Origin: Rhodospirillaceae bacterium SYSU D60007
GTDB taxonomy: Bacteria; Pseudomonadota; Alphaproteobacteria; Reyranellales; Reyranellaceae
Direction: 5' to 3'
Length of the DNA: 64,000 nucleotides
NCBI GenBank assembly: GCA_003574685.1
Contig: QOCQ01000012.1
Span: forward strand, 1-64,000
Notes under the pieces: generated by a model
Database searches by the model: none
The model's input: the letters and a program-made list of their open reading frames with translations, nothing else
Told to the model about the DNA's origin: nothing
Translations under genes and position numbers: made by a program
In this document: one piece after another, positions 56,571 through 64,000 of the stretch
Position numbering within the stretch: position 1 is the stretch's first letter
Layout of the letters: every line of letters starts with the position of its first letter

Positions 56571-57641
56571 TCAGTCCAGCGACCTGAGCAACAGAATTAA
56601 TTCATTGAGATCATGAGGAAATCTTGTCTCGAATGCGACCTTCCGGCCGTTGCCGGGATGGTCAAATGCGAGCAACTGCGCGTGAAGCGCCTGCCTTGGA
56701 AAGGTTCTAACCACTTGGGGCAGCGTGCCAGAACGGGCCACCCGACCGCCGGCATAGAGCGCATCGCCGATCAGCGGATGGCCGCGATGGGCCATGTGCA
56801 CGCGTACCTGGTGGGTGCGCCCGGTCAGCAGTTCGCAGCGTACGAGACTGGCCGCAGGTTTGGTCGCCGCGCCGAACGTCTCGATCACGGCATAGCGCGT
56901 CGCCGCCGGCTTGCCGCCGCTGCGGACCACCGCCATGCGCTGACGGTCGCGCGCATGGCGGCCGATATTGCCTTCGATCAGGCCCGCCCGGGGCAGGGGC
57001 GCGGCGTAGACGGCCGCGACATAGGCACGATCAATCGTGTGCCTGGCGAACTGCGCCGCGAGCCCGCTGTGGGCCCGGTCGTTCTTGGCGACGACCATGA
57101 CCCCGCTCGTATCCTTGTCCAGCCGATGCACGATGCCGGGCCGGCGCACGCCGCCGATGCCGGACAGGCTGTCGCCGCAATGGGCCAGCAGGGCATTGAC
57201 CAGGGTACCGTCGGGATTGCCGGGTGCGGGGTGGACCACCAGTCCGGCGGGCTTGTCGAGCACCAGCAGGTCGGCGTCCTCGTACAGGATCTCCAGCGGG
57301 ATCGCCTGCGGCTGGGGGATGGCCGCCACGCTCTCGGGCACCCTGATTTCATAGGTCTCGCCTGCCTTGACCTTGTGGGAGGCGTCGGCCATCGTCGCGC
57401 CCGCCTTGCCGGGCGCCTGGCGCAGGACGCAGCCAGACTCGATCAGGGCCTTGCCGCGGCTGCGTGACAGGCCCGGCAGCCAGGCCGCGAGGCGGCGGTC
57501 GAGCCGGTCGCCGTCATCTTCGGCAGCGACGGTGTGGCTGTAATGGCCGGCCGCCGGGGCGTCCGCCGCGACGTCTGCGGGCGGCAGGACATCATCGTCG
57601 AGATCGTTGTCGGCTGTCGGCGAGGGGCTGCGGCGGGCCAT
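56571..57641 (-). CDS. rluD: RluA/RluD family 23S rRNA pseudouridine synthase
   Basis: The 356-residue protein has an acidic N-terminal extension of about 35 residues, an S4 RNA-binding domain (DRLDRRLAAWLPGLSRSRGKALIESGCV) and the RluA catalytic domain with HRLDKDTSG (172-180, catalytic D175). LTGRTHQVRVHMAHRGHPLIGD follows. It converts uridines in helix 69 of 23S rRNA. The ATG at 57641 is used; a longer frame overlaps the divergent gene. It lies upstream of rpoH on the same strand, 180 bases apart. Confidence 0.92.
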   Translation of the reverse strand: MARRSPSPTADNDLDDDVLPPADVAADAPAAGHYSHTVAAEDDGDRLDRRLAAWLPGLSRSRGKALIESGCVLRQAPGKAGATMADASHKVKAGETYEIRVPESVAAIPQPQAIPLEILYEDADLLVLDKPAGLVVHPAPGNPDGTLVNALLAHCGDSLSGIGGVRRPGIVHRLDKDTSGVMVVAKNDRAHSGLAAQFARHTIDRAYVAAVYAAPLPRAGLIEGNIGRHARDRQRMAVVRSGGKPAATRYAVIETFGAATKPAASLVRCELLTGRTHQVRVHMAHRGHPLIGDALYAGGRVARSGTLPQVVRTFPRQALHAQLLAFDHPGNGRKVAFETRFPHDLNELILLLRSLD

Positions 57642-57675
57642 CGGGCAGGGCAGGGGCGGAGGGTAACGGAAGCGG

Positions 57676-58044
57676 ATGGAGCAGGACCCGGACTCGCGCG
57701 GCGGACGCCTGATGATCTGGATCGTGGGCGTGATGGGCGTACTGATCGTCGTCGGCTTCGCGGTCCTGCTGGTCGAGATCGGACGCCGCATGTTTACGCC
57801 CAAACCCGGCGTGCCGGAACCGGCTTCGGTGCGCACCGTGCCCGGCGGAAGCCCCACCGGCTTCGGCCAGGTGGATGTCCCGATCCCCGCGGGTGCCCGG
57901 GTCGAGGCGCTGATCGCATCAGGCGGCCGGGTGGTGGCGCATGTCCGTACGCCGGACGGCACATCGCTGGGCTATGTCATCGATCCGGCCAGCGGCGCGC
58001 TGCTGGGCGTGATCCGCTTCCCTGCCGCTCCCGCATCGCAATAG
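57676..58044 (+). CDS. Small single-helix membrane protein (DUF6476-like)
   Basis: The 122-residue protein has a short polar N-terminus, one hydrophobic helix (about 13-35, MIWIVGVMGVLIVVGFAVLLVEI) and a soluble C-terminal part with a beta-rich repeat pattern (VEALIASGGRVVAHVRTPDG, YVIDPASGALLG). It resembles the alphaproteobacterial DUF6476 family, which I recall next to rluD. Only 34 bases separate its start from that of rluD, so the promoters overlap. Function unknown. Confidence 0.65.
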   Translation: MEQDPDSRGGRLMIWIVGVMGVLIVVGFAVLLVEIGRRMFTPKPGVPEPASVRTVPGGSPTGFGQVDVPIPAGARVEALIASGGRVVAHVRTPDGTSLGYVIDPASGALLGVIRFPAAPASQ

Positions 58045-58051
58045 GGCCGCG

Positions 58052-58429
58052 ATGCTGGACCACGTCTCCATCACCGCGACCGACCTTGAGCGTGCGCAGC
58101 ATTTCTACGACGCGGTGATGTCCGCCTTGGGGTATCCGCGCGTCTACAGCAACCAGCGCGGCATCGGCTACGGCGAACGCGGTGGACCCGACGCCTACAT
58201 CTCCGTGTTTCTCGGCGACAACGTCGTTGCCGACCGACGTCACTGGGCTTTCCGCGCACGCACCCGTGCGGCCGTGCGCGCCTTCCACGCGGCGGCGCTG
58301 GCCGCCGGCGGGCGCGACGACGGTCCTCCGGCGCTACGGCCCGAATACGATCCGACCTACTACGCCGCTTTCGTTCTCGATCCCGACGGCAACCGTATCG
58401 AGGCGGTGTGCCGGCAGCCCGGAGAGTAA
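58052..58429 (+). CDS. VOC family (glyoxalase-like) protein
   Basis: The 125-residue single-module vicinal-oxygen-chelate protein has LDHVSITATDLERAQHFYDAVMSALGY at the N-terminus and FVLDPDGNRIEAVC at the C-terminus. Likely metal ligands are H4 and the late glutamate. Members include glyoxalases, dioxygenases and resistance proteins, so the reaction cannot be assigned. It lies 7 bases after the small membrane protein and 6 bases before the threonine aldolase gene. Confidence 0.85.
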   Translation: MLDHVSITATDLERAQHFYDAVMSALGYPRVYSNQRGIGYGERGGPDAYISVFLGDNVVADRRHWAFRARTRAAVRAFHAAALAAGGRDDGPPALRPEYDPTYYAAFVLDPDGNRIEAVCRQPGE

Positions 58430-58435
58430 AGTTCG

Positions 58436-59497
58436 ATGAATGAGGTGCTGGATTTCCGCAGCGACAACACGGCCGGGGCGCATCCCGCGATCATCGAGGC
58501 GTTGGCGAAGGCCTATCGCGCGGGGCCGATGTCCTCCTACGGTGAGGATCCGCTGACAGAGCGCGTGCAGCAGCGCCTGCGCGAGATCTTTCAGCACGAG
58601 ACGCTGATCGCTTATCCGGTCGCCACGGGCACGGCCGCCAATGCGCTGGCGCTCTCGTGCCTCACGCCGCCCTGGGGCGTGATCTACTGTCATCCCGCCG
58701 CCCATATCCAGGTCGACGAGGCGGGTGCACCGGAGCTGTTCACCGGCGGCGCCAAGCTGCTGCCAGTCGATGGCCCTGCCGGCCGGATCGATGCCGCGGC
58801 CCTGGCGGGTGCGCTGGCTGCCGACGTGAAGGGCGTCGTGCACCATCCTCAGCCGGCCGCGATTTCGATCACCCAGGCGACGGAATGCGGCGCCAGCTAC
58901 ACACCCGACGAAATCCGTGCGCTCTCGGCACTGGCGCGAAAGCACGGTCTCGCGCTGCACATGGACGGCGCACGCCTCGCCAACGCGGTGGCGCATCTGG
59001 GCTGCAGCCCGGCGGCAGTGACCTGGCAGGCGGGCGTGGACGTGCTGAGTCTCGGCGCCACCAAGAACGGTGCGCTGGGCGCCGAGGCCGTGGTGTTCTT
59101 CGATCCGGCGCGGGCAGCGGAATTCGAGTTCCGGCGCAAGCGCGGCGGGCACCTGTTCTCCAAGATGCGGTTGCTCTCAGCCCAGCTCGACGCATATCTC
59201 GCGGATGGCCTGTGGCTTCAGAACGCGCGGGACGCCAATGCCATGGCAGCGGCGCTGGAGCAGGGACTCTCGAAGCTCAACAGCGTGCGCCTGCTCTATC
59301 CGCGGCAGGCCAACGAGCTCTTCATCGCGCTGCCCGATGCGGTGACGGAGCGGCTGCGCGCGGCCGGCGTGCTGTTCCATCCCTGGCCCGGCGACCGGCC
59401 GGACGAGAAAGCGTACCGCTTCGTCACCTCGTTCGAGACCAGCCCGGCGCAGGTCGCGCGGCTTGTTGAGATTGCTGAAGGGAGGGCAGAGCGATGA
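58436..59497 (+). CDS. Low-specificity L-threonine aldolase family protein
   Basis: The 353-residue PLP enzyme has FRSDNTAGAHP at the N-terminus, the glycine-rich turn ATGTAANALAL, the aspartate that contacts the pyridine (HMDGARL, D177) and the Schiff-base lysine K210 in SLGATKNG. The family cleaves L-threonine or allo-threonine to glycine and acetaldehyde and also accepts other beta-hydroxy amino acids. The stop overlaps the next start (ATGA). ltaE is the usual name for the family. Confidence 0.88.
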   Translation: MNEVLDFRSDNTAGAHPAIIEALAKAYRAGPMSSYGEDPLTERVQQRLREIFQHETLIAYPVATGTAANALALSCLTPPWGVIYCHPAAHIQVDEAGAPELFTGGAKLLPVDGPAGRIDAAALAGALAADVKGVVHHPQPAAISITQATECGASYTPDEIRALSALARKHGLALHMDGARLANAVAHLGCSPAAVTWQAGVDVLSLGATKNGALGAEAVVFFDPARAAEFEFRRKRGGHLFSKMRLLSAQLDAYLADGLWLQNARDANAMAAALEQGLSKLNSVRLLYPRQANELFIALPDAVTERLRAAGVLFHPWPGDRPDEKAYRFVTSFETSPAQVARLVEIAEGRAER

Positions 59498-60423
59498 TCG
59501 ACCCTGAACTGCGGCCGTTCCTCAAGATGTGGGACGCACGCTGGGCGGCACTGCCCGCCGGCGCGCCGGTACAGGCGCGGCGCGCGATCATCGATGGCAT
59601 TGCAGCCGAGTTGCGCCAGCCGTTGCCGGAGGGCGTCGTGCTGGAGGAGCGCCGCGTGCCGCACGGCGATGACGGCGTGCGGGTCTGCATCTGGCGCAAG
59701 AGCGCCGTCCGTCCCGCGCCGACGCTGGTCTACCTGCATGGCGGCGGCTTTGTGCAGGGCAGCCCGGAGACGCACGATGCGATCACGGCGGCCATCGCGG
59801 AACGCACCGGCTACACGGTGATCAGCGTCGATTACGCGCTGTCACCCGAGCATCGCTTTCCGGTGGCGCTGCGCCAATGCGAAGCGGTGGTGCGGTGGGC
59901 GTTCGCGCAGGCCGACGCGCTCGGCATCCGAGCGGATGCCATCAGCGTGGGCGGCGACAGCGCCGGCGGCAATCTCGCCGCTGCGCTCACCCTGCTGTTT
60001 CGCGGCACGTCCCAGAGCCTGCGCGGCCAGCTTCTGATCTATCCGGTCGTGGCGTTCGATCCCGATACGCCGGCGATGAAGGAGAATGCCGACGGGCCGA
60101 TCATCAGCGCGGCGTCGGTGCCGGGCGCGCTGGAGCTCTATGCGTCCGGTCCGGCCGATCGCCGCAACCCGCTGTTCGCGCCGCTGCTGGCCGAGAGCCA
60201 CGCCGGCCTGCCGCCTGCATATGTTGCCATCGCCGAGCATGATCCACTTCCACTGCGCGACGAGGGCCGCGCCTACGCCGACCGCCTGCGCGCCGCCGGC
60301 GTGCCGGTCACGCTCGACACCGGCACGGGCCTGATCCACGGCTACCTGCGTGCGCTGAGGTACAGTGCAGCCGTGCGCGCTTCGTTCGGCCGCATGTGCG
60401 AGTGGCTGGAACGGTTGGCGTGA
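59494..60423 (+). CDS. Alpha/beta hydrolase, hormone-sensitive-lipase family esterase
   Basis: The 309-residue hydrolase has the HSL-family oxyanion motif HGGG (82-85, LHGGGFVQGSPETHD), nucleophile S156 in GDSAGGN, a late acid in EHDPLPLRDEG and a catalytic histidine in LIHGYLR. It likely hydrolyses short-chain esters or lactones in the cytoplasm. It is translationally coupled to the aldolase gene. Confidence 0.9.
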   Translation: MIDPELRPFLKMWDARWAALPAGAPVQARRAIIDGIAAELRQPLPEGVVLEERRVPHGDDGVRVCIWRKSAVRPAPTLVYLHGGGFVQGSPETHDAITAAIAERTGYTVISVDYALSPEHRFPVALRQCEAVVRWAFAQADALGIRADAISVGGDSAGGNLAAALTLLFRGTSQSLRGQLLIYPVVAFDPDTPAMKENADGPIISAASVPGALELYASGPADRRNPLFAPLLAESHAGLPPAYVAIAEHDPLPLRDEGRAYADRLRAAGVPVTLDTGTGLIHGYLRALRYSAAVRASFGRMCEWLERLA

Positions 60424-60445
60424 CGTTGGGCCTGTTCATCATGGG

Positions 60446-60583
60446 CCTTCCCCCAGAGGGGGAAGGTGGCGCGCAGCGCCGGAAGGGGGTCCTGCGGCAA
60501 GCACGCTTCCTAGAAGCGACACGCCGAGCGCGTTGAGGCATCCCCCTTCCACCCTTCGGACACCTACCCCCTCCGGGGGAAGG
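60446..60583. repeat. REPIN-like paired-hairpin element after the esterase gene
   Basis: Hairpins 60446-60466 and 60563-60583 (CCTTCCCCC-type arms, one mismatch in the right one) face each other. The left arm has the GGCGCGCAGCGCC sub-hairpin and the right arm the decayed TCCGAAGGGT one, the same orientation as the nuoL-nuoM copy. It fills the 192-base gap before the methyltransferase gene. Confidence 0.82.
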
Positions 60584-60615
60584 AGTCTTTTATTAAGTGT
60601 TTCGGAGCAATTCTC

Positions 60616-61620
60616 ATGGCTTCACCCGAGCGGCTCGACACCACGCGTTTGCAGGCCATGGCGCTGGCCTATCAGCAGAGTGCCGCGCTGATGGCGGCGG
60701 TCGAGCTGGACGTGTTCACGGCGATCTCGGGCGGCGCCACCACGATTCCCGCGATCGCCGCCGCCATCGGCATCACGCCGCGGCATGCCGAGCGGCTGGT
60801 GACGGCGCTCACAGCGATGACGCTGCTCAGCAAGACGGGCGAGAAATACGCCAACGCGCCCGATGTCGAGCGCTTCCTGGTGAAGGGCTCGCCGCGCTAT
60901 GCCGGACCGTGGATCACCTTCACCAAGCCCCGCTGGGAAAGATGGGGGCGGCTTTCAGAAGCGCTGAAGCGTACGGACGAGAAGGTGCTGGGCGACTATG
61001 AGAACTTCACCGTCGCCGACGCGCGGCGCTATCACGCCGCCACCAACTCCATCGGCATGGGTGCGGGCCGCCGCTTCTGCCGCCAGGTCGATCTGTCGGA
61101 CCGGCGCCGGCTGCTCGATCTCGGCGGCGGCTCCGGGGCGTACAGCATCGTGGCGGCGCAGACCTGGCCGCAGCTCGAAGCCATCGTGCTCGACTTGCCG
61201 CCTGTCGTGGTCGTCGCTCGCGAGTATATCGCGCAGCACGGCATGGCCGGCCGCGTGACGGCGGTAGCGGGCGACTTCACCAAAGACGAGTTGCCGCGGG
61301 ACGTCGATGTCGTGCTGATGGCGAGCAACCTGCCGCAATACAGCCCCGAGCTGATCCAGCGCGTGGTGGACAAGGCGTTCGCGGCCCTGGTGCCCGGCGG
61401 CGAGATGCACCTGGTGGGGGAGATGCTGAACGACGACCGCAGCGGGCCGCTGAACCCTGCGCTGTGGGGTCTCAACGAGGCGGTGTTCGGCAGCACCGGC
61501 GTGGCTCACAGCGAAGCCGGTGTGCGGGGCTATTTCGCCAGGGCGGGCTTCGTCGGCGTCACGGTCAACGAGTTTGTGTCGGGAGTCCTGAGCCGCGTCA
61601 CCGGCCGCAAGCCCGCGTAG
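60616..61620 (+). CDS. SAM-dependent O-methyltransferase-like protein with winged-helix dimerisation domain
   Basis: The 334-residue protein has an N-terminal winged-helix domain (residues 8-95: ALMAAVELDVFTAISGGATTIPAIAAAIG) and a C-terminal Rossmann methyltransferase with SAM motif LLDLGGGSGAYS (166-177), VLDLPPVV and LMASNLPQYSPE. This architecture is that of class-I small-molecule O-methyltransferases (hydroxyindole/caffeate type). The acceptor is unknown. It follows a hairpin element and precedes tRNA-Glu. Confidence 0.85.
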   Translation: MASPERLDTTRLQAMALAYQQSAALMAAVELDVFTAISGGATTIPAIAAAIGITPRHAERLVTALTAMTLLSKTGEKYANAPDVERFLVKGSPRYAGPWITFTKPRWERWGRLSEALKRTDEKVLGDYENFTVADARRYHAATNSIGMGAGRRFCRQVDLSDRRRLLDLGGGSGAYSIVAAQTWPQLEAIVLDLPPVVVVAREYIAQHGMAGRVTAVAGDFTKDELPRDVDVVLMASNLPQYSPELIQRVVDKAFAALVPGGEMHLVGEMLNDDRSGPLNPALWGLNEAVFGSTGVAHSEAGVRGYFARAGFVGVTVNEFVSGVLSRVTGRKPA

Positions 61621-61683
61621 AGCCGCCCGCTGAAGGGGTTGCGCCCGCCCGGCTGTTAGACTACAAGCCGCCGGTCAGGCCTC

Positions 61684-61759
61684 GCCCCCTTCGTCTAGAG
61701 GCCCAGGACGCGGCCCTCTCACGGCTGAAACAGGGGTTCGAATCCCCTAGGGGGCGCCA
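61684..61759 (+). tRNA. tRNA-Glu (CTC)
   Basis: Acceptor GCCCCCT/AGGGGGC, anticodon stem CGGCC/GGCTG around loop CTCTCAC (anticodon CTC), T-loop TTCGAAT, G73 and encoded CCA. The last coding bases and stop of a truncated minus-strand hicB frame lie inside its 3' end. Confidence 0.96.
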
Positions 61760-61986
61760 CCACTTCCTGCCCGGACATGATAGCCCCTGCCGGTCGAAGG
61801 AGCAGGGATCGGTTCGCGCTTCGCGAGTCGGGCCTCCAATGCTTCCTCGATGGCGTCAACGGCATGCAGAAGGGCGTCAGCCTCGTCATCGCCGAAGGAA
61901 GTGACCTCCGGCAGATCGGGGCACGTCACCATCACCGTGTCGTTGTCATCGGGCGACAGAGCCACCCGCCAGCAAGGCGCGCCCAT
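61747..61986 (-). pseudogene. Truncated HicB-like antitoxin remnant
   Basis: The 79-residue frame reads as the N-terminal RNase-H-like half of a HicB antitoxin: WRVALSPDDNDTVMVTCPDLPEVTSFGDDEADALLHAVDAIEEALEARLAKREPIPAPS. Full HicB proteins continue with an HTH or ribbon-helix-helix domain of about 50-60 residues. Here the frame ends instead with GSGGAP and a stop encoded by the 3' end of tRNA-Glu. No HicA-like toxin frame (short, with a GSHH motif) was found next to it on either strand. It is most likely a decayed fragment left by recombination at the tRNA gene. Expression of the fragment as a stand-alone protein is possible. Confidence 0.6.
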
Positions 61987-62148
61987 GGTTGCGCTTCTTC
62001 TCTTGAGCTTCAATCTGGTTTGCAACATTCGCGGCGAGTCGACCACGATGGCGCCCAGCAATTCCTTTCAGGCGCTGCACATTGTGCCATAGCTGACTTG
62101 CCCGATGTCTAAAATGCGTATGCATGGGATTGACACGGTAGCGGAGGA

Positions 62149-62177
62149 GAGATCCCTTGCAACGCTCGGGATGACAG
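62149..62177. repeat. Dispersed GTCATCCCGA-type stem
   Basis: GATCCCTTGCAACGCTCGGGATGAC is a degenerate inverted relative of the lon terminator stem (25480-25510) and of the stem near 4611-4636. It lies close to the 3' end of treY, where it may help end transcription. Confidence 0.5.
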
Positions 62178-62190
62178 CGGGTCCAGTGCC

Positions 62191-64000
62191 TCAGGGGCCG
62201 GTGCATTCGAGAATCGAGATCGGCAGAAGGGACATTGCGTCTCTCAGCAGAATTGATGACGCGGACGCAGCCGGCGTCACCTCATCCAGCACATTGACCC
62301 ATCGGCCGGCGTGCAGGGGTTCTGGCAAGGCGATGGCGGTGTCTGCCCATAGATGCGGCGGGACCAGCGGCGCGTCGAGATGCGGGCTTAGGCCCAGCGG
62401 CAGGCGCGTGCCGAGCACGATGACGGCCTCGTCCTTGTGGCGGCGGGCAAAGGCAATGACGTGCTGCGCGGCGGGGCCGGTTGCCTTGAGAGGAGCATAG
62501 TCGCCGTCGGCGAACAGCGCCGGTCGACGGCGGCGCAGGTCGAGCGTACGTGAGATCAGGTGCTGCTTCAGGGCGCCGTCGCGCCAGTCGGCAATCGTCA
62601 TCGCGTGCGTGGCGTACGACTCCAGCAGGTGTTGACGGTGGGTGAAATCGACAGGGCGGCGATTGTCGGGATCGACCATGCTGAAGTCCCACAGCTCGGT
62701 GCCCTGATAGAGGTCGGGCACGCCGGGCGTTGTGAGTCGCAGCGTGGTTTGCACCAGGCTGTTGAGCGCGCCGGCGGCGGCGATGCGCTCGACGAAGCGA
62801 TGCAGGGCTGTGCGGAATGCGGCGTGATCGCACAGCGCTCGCACAACGAACTCGCGGCAGGCCATCTCGTAAGTGTGCTGCGGCAACTGCCAGCTGGTGC
62901 GGCGCTTGGCCTCGCGCAGCGCCTTCTCCTGCCAGGCCGCGAGGCGCTCGGCGAAGGCGGCCACGCCCGGTGCATCGTCGGGCGACAGGTCCGGCGGCCA
63001 GGCGCCGACGGCCATCTGGTAGAGCATGTACTCGTCGGCGGCATCAGGCGCATCGCCGCCTGATGTCCGCCGGCGCAACGATGCGTTTGTCTCCCGCCAC
63101 GGGCGGACGGCGGCTTCCCATTCGCCAGGCACTTCGCTCAGCACCACGAGCCGCGCGCGCACATCCTCGCCGCGCTTGTGATCGTGGGTCGCAGTTGCCA
63201 GCATCGCCGAGGGGAATGATCGTCGCCGCTCCCTGCACGCCGCATGGAACGCTTCAGGCGTGATGGCGAATTGTGCCGGCGAGGCGCCAACTTCGTTGCG
63301 CGAGAGCAGGCAGCCGTAGCGATAGAAGGCGGTGTCCTCGACGGCCTTCGCCGCCAGCGGCGCCGAAAGCTGGTGGAAACGGCGGGCTGCCTTCTGGCGG
63401 CTTGCGTCGGCGTGCGCAGCCGAACGGCCGGCCAGAATGTCGGCGACCAGACGCAACGCCGGGCGCTCGGCCAGGGGCAGTTCCCGGCGTGCGCCTTTCA
63501 GCGCGACCGCAAGGGTGCGCCTGTCCTGTTCATCGGCACGGGGCTGGCCGTAGAGCCGGTAGGCGGGCATATGCGTCAGGACCGCCGTGAGGGCGCGGCG
63601 CAGCGCGCCGGGCGGCGTATCGCGCCAGCGCAGGCCCGCGTTGGCGACCTGACGGAACGCGGCGACCGCGGCATCCAGCTCGCCGGCGAAGGAGCCCGCG
63701 AGAACCTCGCGACGCGCGGTCCGGGCCTCTTCCTCGAAATCGCCGGACTGGCCGGAAAATTCATGCCATAGCCTGCGCAGGTGCGGCTCGCCGTCGGGAT
63801 TGTGTTGCACGGCCGAGACTTCGCTCATGAAGTCGTAGCCTGTCGTCCCGTCGATACGCCAGGAGGTGCGCAGGCGTTCGCCGGGCGCGAGGATCTTCTC
63901 GACAAGGATCCATGCAGGCCCCCGCTGCTTCGCAGCCCCTTCGAGCCGGCGGCGCAGGCGGCGACAGTACCCCGCGGGATCGACCAGCCCGTCAACATGA
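62191..64000 (-). CDS. treY: Malto-oligosyltrehalose synthase, partial (N-terminus outside window)
   Basis: About 602 C-terminal residues are present and the frame is open at the right edge. The sequence begins with HVDGLVDPAGYCRRLR and ILVEKILAPGERLRTSW-IDGTTGYDF, the catalytic-core region of the GH13 TreY family, and ends with YQGTELWDFSMVDPDNRRPVDF and a C-terminal beta domain. TreY rearranges the terminal alpha-1,4 bond of maltodextrins to alpha,alpha-1,1, and TreZ then releases trehalose. Full-length enzymes are about 850-950 residues. An internal ATG at 63828 is not the start. treZ or glgX would be expected upstream, outside the window. Confidence 0.93.
   Translation of the reverse strand, partial: HVDGLVDPAGYCRRLRRRLEGAAKQRGPAWILVEKILAPGERLRTSWRIDGTTGYDFMSEVSAVQHNPDGEPHLRRLWHEFSGQSGDFEEEARTARREVLAGSFAGELDAAVAAFRQVANAGLRWRDTPPGALRRALTAVLTHMPAYRLYGQPRADEQDRRTLAVALKGARRELPLAERPALRLVADILAGRSAAHADASRQKAARRFHQLSAPLAAKAVEDTAFYRYGCLLSRNEVGASPAQFAITPEAFHAACRERRRSFPSAMLATATHDHKRGEDVRARLVVLSEVPGEWEAAVRPWRETNASLRRRTSGGDAPDAADEYMLYQMAVGAWPPDLSPDDAPGVAAFAERLAAWQEKALREAKRRTSWQLPQHTYEMACREFVVRALCDHAAFRTALHRFVERIAAAGALNSLVQTTLRLTTPGVPDLYQGTELWDFSMVDPDNRRPVDFTHRQHLLESYATHAMTIADWRDGALKQHLISRTLDLRRRRPALFADGDYAPLKATGPAAQHVIAFARRHKDEAVIVLGTRLPLGLSPHLDAPLVPPHLWADTAIALPEPLHAGRWVNVLDEVTPAASASSILLRDAMSLLPISILECTGP

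Noticed and set aside
37959-60583. CRISPR-like repeated palindromes
   Set aside because: The repeats are widely dispersed in separate spacers as inverted pairs, without regular spacers or cas genes, so they are REP/REPIN-type elements.
61987-62190. A hicA toxin gene upstream of the hicB fragment
   Set aside because: All three minus-strand frames were read: none gives a short protein with the GSHH motif or a dsRBD-like pattern. One frame continues open but matches nothing known.

Overview
The window is 64 kb of high-GC chromosomal DNA from an alphaproteobacterium. The evidence is gene order: tRNA-Leu-tig-clpP-clpX-lon-hupB, then a complete 14-gene nuoA-N operon running straight into birA-coaX-rnj-mce-DUF1467, then short-form proS and a lolC/lolE/lolD set. 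RpoH carries the RpoH box. The tRNA-His gene keeps the canonical G-1:C73 pair, which many alphaproteobacteria have lost; this hints at a deeper lineage (Rhodospirillales-like), but genus is not resolved. No plasmid or phage backbone, CRISPR array, rRNA gene or intact transposase was seen. The only phage-like gene is a partial terminase-small-subunit-like HTH protein at the left edge. LAYOUT. 1-13.0 kb (minus strand): an accessory catabolic block. In transcription order it holds hydantoinase HyuA/HyuB, a TRAP transporter (DctP-Q-M), a FAD amine oxidase, an agmatinase-family ureohydrolase, an M20 peptidase/amidohydrolase and an M81 (MlrC-like) peptidase; the terminase-like fragment follows. The set fits uptake and stepwise hydrolysis of a cyclic amide, hydantoin or guanidino N-compound. 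13.1-17.6 kb: an RlmM-like rRNA methyltransferase, a small membrane protein, an unrecognised protein, and two tandem AraC regulators with nearly identical DNA-binding halves and diverged sensor halves. 17.6-26.0 kb: tRNA-His, bifunctional NAD(P)HX repair enzyme, tRNA-Leu, then the protein-quality-control genes tig, clpP, clpX, lon and hupB. 26.0-41.1 kb: tRNA-Val, tRNA-Asp and the complex I operon. 41.1-45.3 kb: birA, coaX, rnj, mce and a DUF1467 protein. 45.5-53.3 kb: a divergent AzgA-type purine permease, proS, two LolC/E-type permeases, LolD and an aldehyde dehydrogenase. 53.3-61.6 kb: DUF2157 and GDYXXLXY membrane proteins, rpoH, rluD, a small membrane protein, a VOC protein, threonine aldolase, an HSL-type esterase and an O-methyltransferase-like protein. 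61.7-64 kb: tRNA-Glu, a truncated HicB remnant abutting it, and the 3' two-thirds of treY (malto-oligosyltrehalose synthase), which runs off the window. REGULATION AND REPEATS. A CIRCE operator (TTGGCACTC-N9-GAGTGCCAA) sits on the start site of rpoH, while lon and clpP carry sigma-32-like promoters sharing an identical -10 box, so the window appears to contain both ends of a heat-shock circuit. Intergenic spacers, including spacers inside the nuo and lol operons, hold a family of 119-184 bp paired-hairpin elements (REPIN-like). The four 119-140 bp copies each join one GCGC-type arm to one CCGAAGG-type arm. Two further inverted-repeat families also occur. Functions rest on motifs and synteny read by eye; no database search was run.
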